A stretch of 64,000 nucleotides of DNA from Chryseobacterium soli (GCF_000737705.1 NZ_JPRH01000010.1:157491-221490); one strand, 5' to 3'; counted from the stretch's first letter, positions 1 to 8,918 are shown. The notes: a model not told the origin generated them from the sequence alone. Numbers and translations: made by a program.

Positions 1-191
1 TTTTTCATATCAAAAATAGAATTTGTGAAAAATGCAATTTTTTTATCTTTTTTCATTTTTCTATTGTTTTATATTTTAAAATTATTTAAAATTGTATTCA
101 TAAATATGTAATATAGAAATGAGAAAATTATTCAGAGATCTAGTTACACATTTAATGAGAAAAAGATAAAGATTACTTCCCAAAAAACAAG
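1..191. other. AT-rich intergenic DNA, no convincing gene
   Basis: This stretch is very AT-rich and holds no long reading frame. A 16-codon ORF (119-169, plus strand, starting MRKLF and with four arginines) precedes the terminator hairpin at 192-224. It could be a leader peptide, the end of a small transcript, or chance. I see no ribosome binding site or full promoter that would settle this. Confidence 0.4.
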
Positions 192-224
192 AGATGCAGT
201 GCCTGGTGTACTGCATCTTTTTTT
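192..224 (+). terminator. Rho-independent terminator
   Basis: A perfect 9-bp stem (AGATGCAGT at 192-200, ACTGCATCT at 210-218) with a 9-nt loop is followed by a T run to 224. It lies upstream of the promoter of the TonB receptor gene, so it ends an incoming or small plus-strand transcript rather than the receptor mRNA. Confidence 0.75.
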
Positions 225-237
225 ATGACAACTATCA

Positions 238-269
238 TTTGCCTATTTTAAGTAACGATGCTACTTTTG
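238..269 (+). promoter_or_regulatory. Bacteroidota sigma-A promoter of the TonB receptor gene
   Basis: TTTG at 238-241 and TACTTTTG at 262-269 match the Bacteroidota -33/-7 consensus TTTG-N17-23-TAnnTTTG with a spacer of 20. Transcription would start near 276, giving a leader of about 30 nt before the ATG at 308. Confidence 0.65.
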
Positions 270-307
270 GGAAATCTTAACGAAATCTTAAAAAGTAAAA
301 TAAAGAC

Positions 308-2119
308 ATGATAAAAAAGCTGGGAACCGCTGTTTTTCTTGGAACCATATTGACCATTCAGGCGCAGGAAAAAACAACAGACATAGAAAGTATTGAATTT
401 CAGGGTAAATTCATTTCTACGCCTTATAAAAGTGCGAACCAGAATATTACAGTCATCACCAAAGAAGATATTGTCAATTCTCCGGCGAACAGTATCGATG
501 AAATTCTTCAGCAGGTTCCGGGAATGGATATCAGAAGGAGAGGAGCGAATGGAGTGCAGAGTGATATTGGTTTCAGAGGAAGCTCTTTTGAACAGGTATT
601 ACTCCTGTTAAACGGAATCAGAATGAATGATTCCCAGACCGGACACAATTCATTGAACATTCCGGTGGATCTTGATGATGTTGAGAAAATTGAGATTATA
701 AAAGGACCTGCGGCAAGAAGATTCGGACAGAATGCATATGCCGGGGTTATCAATATTATTACTAAAATTAATCCGGGAAAGCATGTGAAGATCAGTGCCG
801 ATGGCGGAGATTATGAGACCTATGGTTTCGGATTTAATGCTCAGCTGGGAAATGAAAAATTTTCCAATTCACTTCAGGCGAATTCCTCAACTTCGCAGGG
901 ATACATGTACAATACAGATTACGAGATCAGAAATGTATTTTATCAGAGTAGATTAAGTATAAAGAATGGAGATTTAAAGTTGCAGGCAGGTTTTTCAGAG
1001 AAAAAATTCGGAGCCAATGGTTTTTATGCTTCCAAAACTGCAATAGATCAATATGAAGAAACCCAGGCTTCTATTGTGAGTGTCGCGCATCAGCAGACTT
1101 TCGGGAACCTGAAACTGAGTTCAAATGTGTACTGGAGAAGAGGACAGGATATGTATGTTTATCAAAGACAGAATCCCGATTTCTACAGAAATATGCACAT
1201 TGGAAATAATGCCGGTGGGGAAGTTAATTCCAGCTACCAATGGGGATTAGGAATAACCGGAGTTGGTGTTGAGCTAAGAAAAGAATTTTTAGCAAGTAAT
1301 AATTTAGGAGAAAGAAACCGTTTTGTATCCCAGGTTTTCTTTGAACACCATTTTTCGCTGCTGGATAAAAAATTGAATATCAGTCCGGGAATTTCATGGG
1401 CCAATTATTCGAAAGAAGGAAATTTCTTCTATCCTGGTTTGGATGTAGGATATAATTTCAATCAAAATAATAAAGTATACGGAAATGTTGCTAAAGTTCA
1501 CCGTGTTCCCACTTTTACAGATCTGTATTATGTAAGCATGACAGAGCATGGAAATCCCAATCTGCTTCCTGAAAATGCGATTTCATCGGAAATTGGGTAT
1601 CAGTTCCAAAACAGCAGAATTCTGGCCAAGATCAGTGGTTTTATGAGGAATTCGAATAACTCTATCGACTGGGTGAAAAATGCCGCAAATGATCCAGTGT
1701 GGTATGCCCAGAACGTCGGAAAAATAGATACCAAAGGAATTGAAGCTGAAGTGAATCATAGGGTATTGGACTGGCTGAAATATTCTGTAGGATATACGTA
1801 TCTGGACAGTAAGTTTAAAGAGTCTAACGGCTTTGTTTCACGATATATTCTGGACAACCTGAAGCATCAGCTGGTTACTAAACTGGAGACGAAATTTTTG
1901 AAATATTTCACCAATGAATTGGTCTACCGGTACAATGAAAGGGTCAATTTAGGAACTTACAATCTTCTTGATGAAAAGCTTAGTTTTTCCAAGAAAGATT
2001 TTTCGGTATATGTGTTAATCAACAATATTACCAATACGCAATACACGGAAGCTTTTGGAGTGGCAATGCCGCAAAGATGGTTTCATATAGGGTTTTCCTA
2101 TAACATCAATATTAAGTAG
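308..2119 (+). CDS. TonB-dependent receptor, BtuB-like size
   Basis: This is an outer-membrane TonB-dependent receptor of 603 residues. An N-terminal signal peptide (about 1-19, ending at IQAQ) is followed by the plug domain (about 45-155, with ITKEDI, DEILQQVPGMDIRRRG, GFRGSSFEQVLLLLNG and a VEKIEIIKGPAARRFG segment). The rest is a beta-barrel that ends in an aromatic-rich strand (RWFHIGFSYNINIK). The compact size and plug resemble BtuB/cobalamin-type receptors more than SusC, and there is no carboxypeptidase-like N-terminal extension. The substrate cannot be read from the sequence; no cobalamin riboswitch or Fur box is evident upstream. A DUF2490 outer-membrane protein follows 71 bp downstream on the same strand and may be co-transcribed. 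Confidence 0.85.
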   Translation: MIKKLGTAVFLGTILTIQAQEKTTDIESIEFQGKFISTPYKSANQNITVITKEDIVNSPANSIDEILQQVPGMDIRRRGANGVQSDIGFRGSSFEQVLLLLNGIRMNDSQTGHNSLNIPVDLDDVEKIEIIKGPAARRFGQNAYAGVINIITKINPGKHVKISADGGDYETYGFGFNAQLGNEKFSNSLQANSSTSQGYMYNTDYEIRNVFYQSRLSIKNGDLKLQAGFSEKKFGANGFYASKTAIDQYEETQASIVSVAHQQTFGNLKLSSNVYWRRGQDMYVYQRQNPDFYRNMHIGNNAGGEVNSSYQWGLGITGVGVELRKEFLASNNLGERNRFVSQVFFEHHFSLLDKKLNISPGISWANYSKEGNFFYPGLDVGYNFNQNNKVYGNVAKVHRVPTFTDLYYVSMTEHGNPNLLPENAISSEIGYQFQNSRILAKISGFMRNSNNSIDWVKNAANDPVWYAQNVGKIDTKGIEAEVNHRVLDWLKYSVGYTYLDSKFKESNGFVSRYILDNLKHQLVTKLETKFLKYFTNELVYRYNERVNLGTYNLLDEKLSFSKKDFSVYVLINNITNTQYTEAFGVAMPQRWFHIGFSYNINIK

Positions 2120-2190
2120 ATGTTACGTTGATATTAATAAAAGTTAATATTAACAAATTGTTAAATAAATTAGATTTGCAAAAAATTTTT

Positions 2191-2907
2191 ATGAAACTTT
2201 TTTTAAGCCTGAGTTTAGTTTTCAGTATGTGTTTTTTTAAAGCGCAGGATCACATTTCCAGCTTCAATGCCGTGACTCTGACTTATAAGTTTCATCCCAA
2301 ATTTTTCCTGTATGGGGAAGGCCAGCTTCGTGGTAATGAAGATTACACGTATCCTGATTACTACGAGATAAAAGGAGGAGTAGGATATAATCTTACCAAA
2401 AATCACAAACCATTTGTAGGTCTTGGAAGATATGTTAACTATAAAAATCATGATTTAAGCAAAGAGGAATTCAGAATCTGGCTTCAGGATGTGATTGATC
2501 TGAAAAAAGGAATCGTAAAATTTGAAAACCGTTTTCGTATTGAAAAAAGCTGGTTTTATGAGCCGAATACTGATAAAACTTCTCAGAGAATGCGTTACCG
2601 TTACCGGCTGAATGTAAGTGTCCCTTTAAATTCAAAAACTATTCAAAAAGGAACTGTATTTGCGAATGGTTATGACGAAATATTCCTTGTAAGCCCAATG
2701 AAGCCCACTTTTGCAAGAAACAGGGTGTATGCCGGATTTGGATATCAGATCGACGATTATTTCGGAGTTCTTACAGGATATCTTTGGCAGCGTGAATTTG
2801 ATGCTGCAGGAAACAGAAACCTACATTTTATCTATCTTGCTTTAAACATCAATATAGACGGAACAAAACATCCTGTAAAAACCTATGATTTCCCTGGGGC
2901 AGATTAA
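2191..2907 (+). CDS. DUF2490 family outer-membrane protein
   Basis: A 238-residue exported protein typical of the Bacteroidota DUF2490 family, which are predicted outer-membrane beta-barrels of unknown role. I place the start at the ATG at 2191 because it opens a clear signal peptide (MKLFLSLSLVFSMCFFKAQ). The longer frame from 2128 adds 21 residues that contain no signal. The mature part alternates aromatic and charged residues (TYKFHPKFFLYGEGQLRG, RMRYRYRLNVSVPL, LTGYLWQREF), as expected of barrel strands. A TAGATTTG box at 2171-2178 matches the -7 consensus but would leave a leader of only a few bases. The stop codon overlaps the stop of the convergent HD gene. Confidence 0.75.
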   Translation: MKLFLSLSLVFSMCFFKAQDHISSFNAVTLTYKFHPKFFLYGEGQLRGNEDYTYPDYYEIKGGVGYNLTKNHKPFVGLGRYVNYKNHDLSKEEFRIWLQDVIDLKKGIVKFENRFRIEKSWFYEPNTDKTSQRMRYRYRLNVSVPLNSKTIQKGTVFANGYDEIFLVSPMKPTFARNRVYAGFGYQIDDYFGVLTGYLWQREFDAAGNRNLHFIYLALNINIDGTKHPVKTYDFPGAD

Positions 2908-3350
2908 TATTTTTCAGTCAGATAGCGATACGCTTTCAAATATTTATTAAATCTTTTAATATCTTTCGGAGTCAGCTCACGGTTGACTCTTCGCAGATCC
3001 ATATTATCACGCAGGTCATTCAGTTTTACGGCAACGGAAAGAGGTGATCTCTCAGTTCTTCTGATAAATTCATCATAATCTTCTTCCGGATCATATTTGG
3101 TAAGACAGCTTACTGCAAAAATGATATTTTCAGGGAAGCCTTCGCTTCTTAGAAATTCAAGACTGAATTCTTCAGGATGGTCTTCTACCACATCGTGTAA
3201 AACTCCAACGATTTTTTCATCCATTGTTTTTCCGTAGTCCATTACGCGCATTACATGGGCAATGTAAGGGGCATGGTATTTATCAGTTTGTCCTTTATGT
3301 GCCTTATCGGCTATTTTTATTGCTCTGTGGAGCATTTCTTCTTTTGTCAT
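2904..3350 (-). CDS. Small HD-domain protein, alarmone-hydrolase-like
   Basis: A 148-residue stand-alone HD-domain protein resembling the hydrolase half of RelA/SpoT and the small MESH1-type (p)ppGpp hydrolases. Likely metal-site residues are H32 (YIAHVMRV), the H52-D53 doublet (GVLHDVVED) and D112 in KLNDLRDNMD, which corresponds to the SpoT KLADRxxNM motif. No synthetase or TGS/ACT domain is present. Hydrolysis of ppGpp or a related nucleotide is inferred from the family; a different phosphohydrolase substrate is possible. The gene is convergent with the DUF2490 gene, with overlapping stops. A TATTTTTG -7 box on the minus strand (3377-3370) sits just upstream. Confidence 0.75.
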   Translation of the reverse strand: MTKEEMLHRAIKIADKAHKGQTDKYHAPYIAHVMRVMDYGKTMDEKIVGVLHDVVEDHPEEFSLEFLRSEGFPENIIFAVSCLTKYDPEEDYDEFIRRTERSPLSVAVKLNDLRDNMDLRRVNRELTPKDIKRFNKYLKAYRYLTEKY

Positions 3351-3654
3351 TCCAAGGGAAAATAGGATACAAAAATAAAAAATGTGAGAAATAATAAAGC
3401 ATTTTTTTAAGAAATTATTTTTACATGTTCTTACCGCTCTGTTTACTTGATAAATAAGTAGCTAAACTTTTGTATTTTGAATATTATTTGGTCTGCAAAA
3501 CGAATGTTTATCAGGAAAATTCAGTGAACTACAATAATTAAAAATTGTAGTAGTGTTAAAGAAATCTTAAAAAATATGATTAAAATCATAAAAAATGTCT
3601 ATTGTATTGATATAAAAGAAATTATTTTTGTCACTCAAAATTTAAAACACATTT
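3351..3654. other. Divergent intergenic region with inverted repeat
   Basis: These 304 bp separate the HD gene from the beta-barrel gene. They contain the minus-strand -7 box of the HD gene (3370-3377), an 8-bp inverted repeat (ACTACAAT at 3528-3535, ATTGTAGT at 3544-3551) and the promoter of the plus-strand gene. No ORF or RNA gene is visible. Confidence 0.5.
3601..3630 (+). promoter_or_regulatory. Promoter of the beta-barrel protein gene
   Basis: A -33-like ATTG at 3601-3604 and TATTTTTG at 3623-3630 are separated by 18 bp. The -7 element matches TAnnTTTG exactly. The leader before the ATG at 3655 would be about 18 nt. Confidence 0.55.
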
Positions 3655-4239
3655 ATGAAAAAATTATTTTTAACCGGGGCGATTGCCTTTTTCGGGTTAG
3701 CTAGTGCTCAAAAAAACACATTATTAGTAGGCGGTAACATCGCATACAGCTCTACCAAAAATACAGATGCACTCAACAATTCAGGTACTACAAACAAGTT
3801 CGAATTTTCTCCGACAGTAGGATATCAGTTTGCCGATCATTGGACTGCAGGGGTTAACGCTTCTTTTGGTACGAACAAAATATCGGATGCTTATAAAGTG
3901 AATACGGACAAAATAGGAGGGTTTGTAAGATATGCCCAGCCTTTTAACGATACATTTGCCATATATGGCGACCTAGGGATTGGATATCAGGGTCAGAAAG
4001 CTACCCAAACGATACTGAATCAGGATTTTGTTTCTAAGGCTAATGGGATGTATGTACAGTTCACACCGGCTTTATTCATCAATTTTAAGAACAGTTTCGG
4101 ACTAAACTTTAATATCGGGGGAATTGGATATAACAATTTGAACGATAAGAATTCTGATGCAAAAACCAGCACATTCGATTTTTCTTTTGGTAAATCCATT
4201 AACATTGGTATTTCAAAAAATTTCGGACTTAGAAAATAA
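3655..4239 (+). CDS. Outer-membrane beta-barrel protein
   Basis: A 194-residue small outer-membrane barrel. The signal peptide is MKKLFLTGAIAFFGLASAQ (cleavage after residue 18 or 19). The mature part is built of alternating strands (FEFSPTVGYQFADHWTAGVNASFG, FAIYGDLGIGYQGQ, FTPALFINFKNSFGLNFNIGGIGY) and ends in SINIGISKNFGLRK, a typical final barrel strand. It fits the Bacteroidota 'outer membrane beta-barrel' (porin/OmpW-like) group, with no recognised substrate. It stands alone, with its own promoter and a strong terminator at 4255-4294. Confidence 0.75.
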   Translation: MKKLFLTGAIAFFGLASAQKNTLLVGGNIAYSSTKNTDALNNSGTTNKFEFSPTVGYQFADHWTAGVNASFGTNKISDAYKVNTDKIGGFVRYAQPFNDTFAIYGDLGIGYQGQKATQTILNQDFVSKANGMYVQFTPALFINFKNSFGLNFNIGGIGYNNLNDKNSDAKTSTFDFSFGKSINIGISKNFGLRK

Positions 4240-4254
4240 GGAATGGTACTTTAT

Positions 4255-4294
4255 AAAAAACGAGCTGTCTCAACCGGGGCAGCTCGTTTTTTTT
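4255..4294 (+). terminator. Rho-independent terminator
   Basis: AAAAAACGAGCTG (4255-4267) pairs with CAGCTCG plus Ts (4280 onward), followed by an eight-T run. It closes the beta-barrel gene. Confidence 0.85.
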
Positions 4295-4453
4295 CTTTCT
4301 CCCTGAATTGTATGACGTTAGCTCAAATTCATAAAAGTTTTTAAAAATTGTAGAGAGGCTCGAAGAAATGAAGTATTTTTATACAGCCTGGAATAGCTGA
4401 TCTGATGGGCTATTTTACAAATTTTTAAACAAAAAAAAAGAAATTGCTGAATT

Positions 4454-5296
4454 ATGGAAATTAGGAATTTAAAAGGTACTTCGGTCGAAGAATTGGTTGC
4501 TGTTTTTAATCGGTCATTTTCAGATTATATTGTGCCTTTCAGATTAACTGTTGAGCAATTGAAATCTAAAATTATAGCGGAAGATATCAAACCTGAATTA
4601 TCTCTGGGTGTTTTTGAATCTGGTAAAATCATAGGATTTATGCTTCATGGCTTAAGAAATAATACAGCTGTACCAACAGTTTATAATGCCGGAACCGGAG
4701 TAATACCCGAATACAGAGGAAAAGGATTAGTCGGTGCAATGTATGAAGAATTGCTTCCGCACTTACAGGAGTTACATATTAAAAAGATGATTCTTGAAGT
4801 AATACAGGAAAATAAACCCGCTGTTAGAGCCTATGAAAAAATAGGGTATACCGTTTCGAGGAAACTGGACTGTTTTTCAGGAAAACTGGATATTCTGAAA
4901 TCCAATAAAGAAGTGACGGTACAATCGGTTTCTGAATTTCAGTGGGATACATTTATGTCTTTCTGGGATATACTTCCATCCTGGCAAAATACGGTTCAGA
5001 CGATAGAAAATGGTAAAAGTCTATACACTACCGCTGTAGCATATAGGGATAATGTACCTGTAGGATATGTCATTTTCAATGCGGAATCAGGAAAGATCCA
5101 TCAGTTTGCAGTGTCTGCTGACTACCGTAGAATGGGAATTGGCAGCAGCTTATTTGAATGGATTAATACAGCGAGAAAAGGTCAGGAGGTGTATGTCTAT
5201 AACGTAGACCATGATTCTGATTCTTCCCTGGGATTTTTACAGAAAATCGGGCTTTCAGAAAAAGTAGTACAGTTTGAAATGAGTAAAGAGATTTAA
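4454..5296 (+). CDS. Tandem GNAT N-acetyltransferase
   Basis: A 280-residue protein with two GNAT folds. The N-terminal domain (about 1-145) carries the acetyl-CoA loop in GVIPEYRGKGLVGAMYEELL. The C-terminal domain (about 150-280) carries a second in FAVSADYRRMGIGSSLFEWI. Duplicated GNATs often act on small molecules or antibiotics, but the acceptor cannot be predicted here. The gene is monocistronic and convergent with the beta-oxidation operon, sharing the terminator at 5334-5359. Confidence 0.8.
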   Translation: MEIRNLKGTSVEELVAVFNRSFSDYIVPFRLTVEQLKSKIIAEDIKPELSLGVFESGKIIGFMLHGLRNNTAVPTVYNAGTGVIPEYRGKGLVGAMYEELLPHLQELHIKKMILEVIQENKPAVRAYEKIGYTVSRKLDCFSGKLDILKSNKEVTVQSVSEFQWDTFMSFWDILPSWQNTVQTIENGKSLYTTAVAYRDNVPVGYVIFNAESGKIHQFAVSADYRRMGIGSSLFEWINTARKGQEVYVYNVDHDSDSSLGFLQKIGLSEKVVQFEMSKEI

Positions 5297-5333
5297 TAAT
5301 AATCAACTCAATTTTTTACCATCAACAATATAA

Positions 5334-5359
5334 AAAAGCGTCTCATTTGAGACGCTTTT
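5334..5359. terminator. Bidirectional terminator
   Basis: A perfect 11-bp stem (AAAAGCGTCTC at 5334-5344, GAGACGCTTTT at 5349-5359) with a 4-nt loop has A/T flanks on both sides. It can end both the GNAT mRNA (plus) and the beta-oxidation operon (minus). Confidence 0.85.
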
Positions 5360-5381
5360 GAAATCAAATATATATAAAAGA

Positions 5382-7157
5382 CTAATAAGCTCCTTTTTCT
5401 ACATAGTGAGCGGCAATTTTTTCAGTTAAGGCCACTACATTCGGATGGTTGGTATATTTTGTGAACCTTCTTAATCCGGAAAGCATCATTCTCTGTTCGT
5501 CACCCTCAGCGAAAGAAATAATTCCTTCTTTAGCGGCCACATTGATTTTCTCTACTGCTTTATAAAGGTTCAATTGAGCCATTGCTGCTTCCACAGAATC
5601 CTGAGAGAAGTGTTTTTCTGCTCTTAATACTGCTGATTCTGCCATGTAGATCTGGTTAAGAATTTCAGAAGCATTCAATAATAGATGCTGCTGTTTTTCA
5701 ATATCCATCATGAATTTTTGAAGGGCTGCACCGGAAACCATTAAAAATACTTTTTTAAGGTTCGCGATAATTGCCTTTTCTTCACTCATAAACGCTGAAT
5801 AATCCGGAACTTCAAATGATGGGATCCCGATCAGTTCTTTGCTGATAGCCATTGCAGGAGAAAGAAGGTCTAATTCTCCTTTCATTGCTCTTTTTATTAG
5901 CATTCCAACCGCAAGAAGTCTGTTGATTTCATTTGTTCCTTCATAGATTCTTCCAATTCTTGCATCTCTCCATGCAGCTTCCATTGGAGTGTCTTCTGAG
6001 AATCCCATTCCACCATAGATTTGGATTCCTTCATCGGCTGTATTTTGAGTAAGATCAGAAACAAAAACTTTCAGAATAGAAGCCTCTACCGCGAATTCTT
6101 CAACTCCTTTTAGTTCAGCCTGTTGATGATCCATTCCGCCGGAAACCAATTCTTCAATTTTGTCTTCAACATTTTTTGCTAAACGATAAGAACCAGCTTC
6201 ACTTACAAAAACCCCAGTTGACATTTCTGCCAATTTCTTTCTGATTGCACCGAAAGTTGAGATTGAAACGCCAAACTGTTTTCTCTCGTTTGAATATTGA
6301 ATCGAGTGATTTAGGATTCTTCTTTGTCCGTCAAGGTTTGCTGCAGCTAATTTAATTCTGCCAACATTCAATGCATTCAAAGCGATTTTGAAACCATTGT
6401 TTCTTTCACCCAACATATTCTCTACAGGAACTTTCATATCATTGAAGAAAACCTGACGAGTAGAAGATGAACGAATACCTAATTTATGCTCTTCTTCACC
6501 AAATGTTAAACTGTTTGGATCTTCTAATTCTGAACGGTTTATGACAAAACCTGTGATATTTTTATCATCATCAATTTTAGCAAACAAAGTGAAAGTATCT
6601 GCAAAACCTGCATTTGAAATCCACATTTTTTGCCCGTTGATGATGTAATGTTTTCCATCTTCGGATAATTTTGCTCTTGTTTTTCCTGAGTTTGCATCAG
6701 AACCAGCATCCGGTTCAGTCAAACAATACGCTCCGAATTTTGTACCTGTAGCTAAATCCGGAAGATATTTCTTTTTTAATTCTTCACTTCCGTAAAGAAG
6801 AGTTGGTAGTGTTCCGATTCCGGTATGGGCTCCATAAGCTGTTGCTAATGAGCCGTTTCCTCCTGAAACATAATCACAAGCCAGCATTGTGCTCACAAAT
6901 CCCATTCCAAGGCCGCCATATTCTTCAGGAACGGTAATTCCTAACAATCCCATTTCGCCTAATTTGCGCATTGTTTCTTCTGTCAATGCATAGTCTTTTT
7001 TCTCGAAACGATCGTGGTGCGGAATAACTTCTCTATCAATAAATTCTTTCGCAGAATCACGAAGCATTTTTTGCTCTTCACTCAATTCTTCAAGAGTGAA
7101 AATTTCATTTACAGGGATTTCCTTGATCAGGAATTCTCCTCCTTTTAATGTAGCCAT
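5382..7157 (-). CDS. Acyl-CoA dehydrogenase, long form
   Basis: A 591-residue FAD-dependent acyl-CoA dehydrogenase, the first enzyme of a beta-oxidation cycle. It has the N-terminal helical domain (about 25-145), the middle FAD domain with CLTEPDAGSDA (145-155) and MWISNAG (178-184), and the C-terminal helical domain. The likely catalytic base is E406 in IYEGTNEIN. About 170 extra C-terminal residues make it the VLCAD/ACAD9-like long type rather than the 380-residue short type. It is the last gene of a minus-strand operon running from marR (12.3 kb) through the hydratase/dehydrogenase and thiolase, and is closed by the terminator at 5334-5359. Confidence 0.9.
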   Translation of the reverse strand: MATLKGGEFLIKEIPVNEIFTLEELSEEQKMLRDSAKEFIDREVIPHHDRFEKKDYALTEETMRKLGEMGLLGITVPEEYGGLGMGFVSTMLACDYVSGGNGSLATAYGAHTGIGTLPTLLYGSEELKKKYLPDLATGTKFGAYCLTEPDAGSDANSGKTRAKLSEDGKHYIINGQKMWISNAGFADTFTLFAKIDDDKNITGFVINRSELEDPNSLTFGEEEHKLGIRSSSTRQVFFNDMKVPVENMLGERNNGFKIALNALNVGRIKLAAANLDGQRRILNHSIQYSNERKQFGVSISTFGAIRKKLAEMSTGVFVSEAGSYRLAKNVEDKIEELVSGGMDHQQAELKGVEEFAVEASILKVFVSDLTQNTADEGIQIYGGMGFSEDTPMEAAWRDARIGRIYEGTNEINRLLAVGMLIKRAMKGELDLLSPAMAISKELIGIPSFEVPDYSAFMSEEKAIIANLKKVFLMVSGAALQKFMMDIEKQQHLLLNASEILNQIYMAESAVLRAEKHFSQDSVEAAMAQLNLYKAVEKINVAAKEGIISFAEGDEQRMMLSGLRRFTKYTNHPNVVALTEKIAAHYVEKGAY

Positions 7158-7184
7158 ATGTTTTTTTGTTTTTTAATTTTGAGA

Positions 7185-7727
7185 TTATTCAATTATTTTA
7201 AACATACTTGGATATTCCAAAGAATATTTAAGGTTAATTTTTTGCTTTATTATATATTTCTTATCTGGATTATTGAGTTCAAACTCGAACTCTTGATCAT
7301 TAATTTTATAATGTAAATATGCAACAGGTTTTTTGCTATATCTTAGCGGAATACTGTCTGTTTTAGATATAATACCTTCAATGGTTTTTGTTTGTGAAGA
7401 ATCTAAAAAATGATTTTTTCTTTTTTCAGATAATTCCAGCGAAATAAAAACTGTACTGAAAATTAAAATTAGAATTGTAATAATAAATAAAGAACTTAAA
7501 ATAACATATCTAATTTTTTTCCAAGGATTAAAAAAGAAGTTCCCAGGATCTTCACCAGCTATTCTTTCATATACAGGCAATGTTAATCCTATATAACTAA
7601 ATAATAACAAAAGAATGAATATAACAGAAATGCTGTAACTTTTATAATCATAATTATAACCAAAGAAATAAATTATTAATATTATTGAAAGGATAATAAA
7701 TATGGAAATCTTTTTACCTGTTGACAT
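7185..7727 (-). CDS. Hypothetical membrane protein in the beta-oxidation operon
   Basis: A 180-residue protein that I do not recognise. It has three predicted membrane segments (about 7-24, 30-52 and 73-96). A soluble C-terminal domain (about 100-180) contains TIEGIISKTDSIPLRYSKK and HYKINDQEFEFE, reminiscent of the small beta domain of DUF3592-like proteins. It sits 12 bp after the thiolase and 27 bp before the acyl-CoA dehydrogenase, so it is presumably co-transcribed. It is markedly more AT-rich than its neighbours, which suggests a lineage-specific insertion into the operon rather than a conserved beta-oxidation component. Confidence 0.6.
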   Translation of the reverse strand: MSTGKKISIFIILSIILIIYFFGYNYDYKSYSISVIFILLLLFSYIGLTLPVYERIAGEDPGNFFFNPWKKIRYVILSSLFIITILILIFSTVFISLELSEKRKNHFLDSSQTKTIEGIISKTDSIPLRYSKKPVAYLHYKINDQEFEFELNNPDKKYIIKQKINLKYSLEYPSMFKIIE

Positions 7728-7739
7728 TTATTTATAAAT

Positions 7740-8918
7740 CTAAAGCAATTCAAAAATTGAAGCTGCTCCCTGTCCTGTTCCCACGCACATAGAAACCATT
7801 CCGTACTTGTTTCCACGTCTTCTCATTTCGTCAAGAAGCTGAACGGTTAATTTGGTTCCTGTACATCCAAGCGGGTGACCAAGAGCGATTGCTCCTCCGT
7901 TGACATTTAAAATATCAGGGTTTAAACCTAATTCTTTTTTGATTGCCACTGACTGAGAGGCAAATGCTTCATTTAATTCGATTAATTCAATATCTTTTAG
8001 TTCTAAACCAGCCTGTTTTAAAGCTTTTGGAATCGCATAAATCGGTCCCATTCCCATAATTCTTGGTTCAAGACCTGCAGCAGCATATGCTACTAATCTG
8101 GCTTCCGGCTCGAGTCCTAATTCTTTCACCATTTCTTCGCTCATTACCATTACAAAAGCTGCTCCGTCACTCATTTGAGAAGAGTTTCCGGCTGTTACGC
8201 TTCCTCCATTGGCAAATACAGGTCTTAATTTTGCTAAACCTTCTAAGCTTGTATCTTTTCTTGGACCTTCATCTACTGAGAAATCAAACTTTTTAGTCTG
8301 CATTTTCTGATTCTCATCCAGGAAATTATATTCTACAGGAATCGAAACGATCTGGTTGGCAAATTTACCCTCAGCATTAGCTTTTAAAGCCTTCATGTGA
8401 GATTCAAAAGCGAACTGATCCTGTTCCTCTCTTGTAATATTATATTGTTTTGCAACTTCTTCGGCAGTGTAACCCATTCCCCAATAATAATCAGGGTTTG
8501 TTTTTGCAATTTCCGTTTCAGGTACCGGTTTATAACCCCCCATCGGAATATAAGACATTGATTCTGTACCTCCTGCAATAATACAATCAGCCATTCCTGC
8601 CTGAATTTTTGCAGAAGCAATTGCAATCGCCTCACTTCCTGATGCACAATATCTGTTTACTGTAACTCCGGGAACTTTGTCTGTATTTAAACCCATTAAA
8701 GAAATTAAACGGGCAACGTTTAAGCCTTGTTCAGCTTCAGGCATTGCATTTCCTACAATAAGGTCATCGATTCTGTTTTTGTCTAATTGCGGGAGTTCAG
8801 CCATTAATTTTTCAATTACGGTTGCCGCCATTACATCGGGACGAGTAAAGCGAACAGAACCTTTAGGTGCTTTTCCTACCGCTGTTCTAAATCCTTTTAC
8901 TATATATGCTTGTTTCAT
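7740..8918 (-). CDS. Acetyl-CoA C-acyltransferase (thiolase)
   Basis: A 392-residue thiolase, of normal length. It catalyses the last step of beta-oxidation, CoA-dependent cleavage of 3-ketoacyl-CoA. The active-site triad is visible: nucleophile C91 in NRYCASGSEA, H348 in ALGHPLGCTG and C378 in CVGTGQGA. Its partner, the hydratase/3-hydroxyacyl-CoA dehydrogenase, is encoded upstream on the same strand. A four-helix-bundle protein gene with flanking heptamer arrays lies between them. The start codon is only 3 bp from the array, so the array forms its translation-initiation region and no Shine-Dalgarno sequence is visible. Confidence 0.92.
   Translation of the reverse strand: MKQAYIVKGFRTAVGKAPKGSVRFTRPDVMAATVIEKLMAELPQLDKNRIDDLIVGNAMPEAEQGLNVARLISLMGLNTDKVPGVTVNRYCASGSEAIAIASAKIQAGMADCIIAGGTESMSYIPMGGYKPVPETEIAKTNPDYYWGMGYTAEEVAKQYNITREEQDQFAFESHMKALKANAEGKFANQIVSIPVEYNFLDENQKMQTKKFDFSVDEGPRKDTSLEGLAKLRPVFANGGSVTAGNSSQMSDGAAFVMVMSEEMVKELGLEPEARLVAYAAAGLEPRIMGMGPIYAIPKALKQAGLELKDIELIELNEAFASQSVAIKKELGLNPDILNVNGGAIALGHPLGCTGTKLTVQLLDEMRRRGNKYGMVSMCVGTGQGAASIFELL

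Noticed and set aside
225..307. Cobalamin riboswitch before the BtuB-like receptor
   Set aside because: Only about 30 nt lie between the predicted transcription start and the ATG, too short for a cobalamin riboswitch, and no B12-box-like sequence is present.
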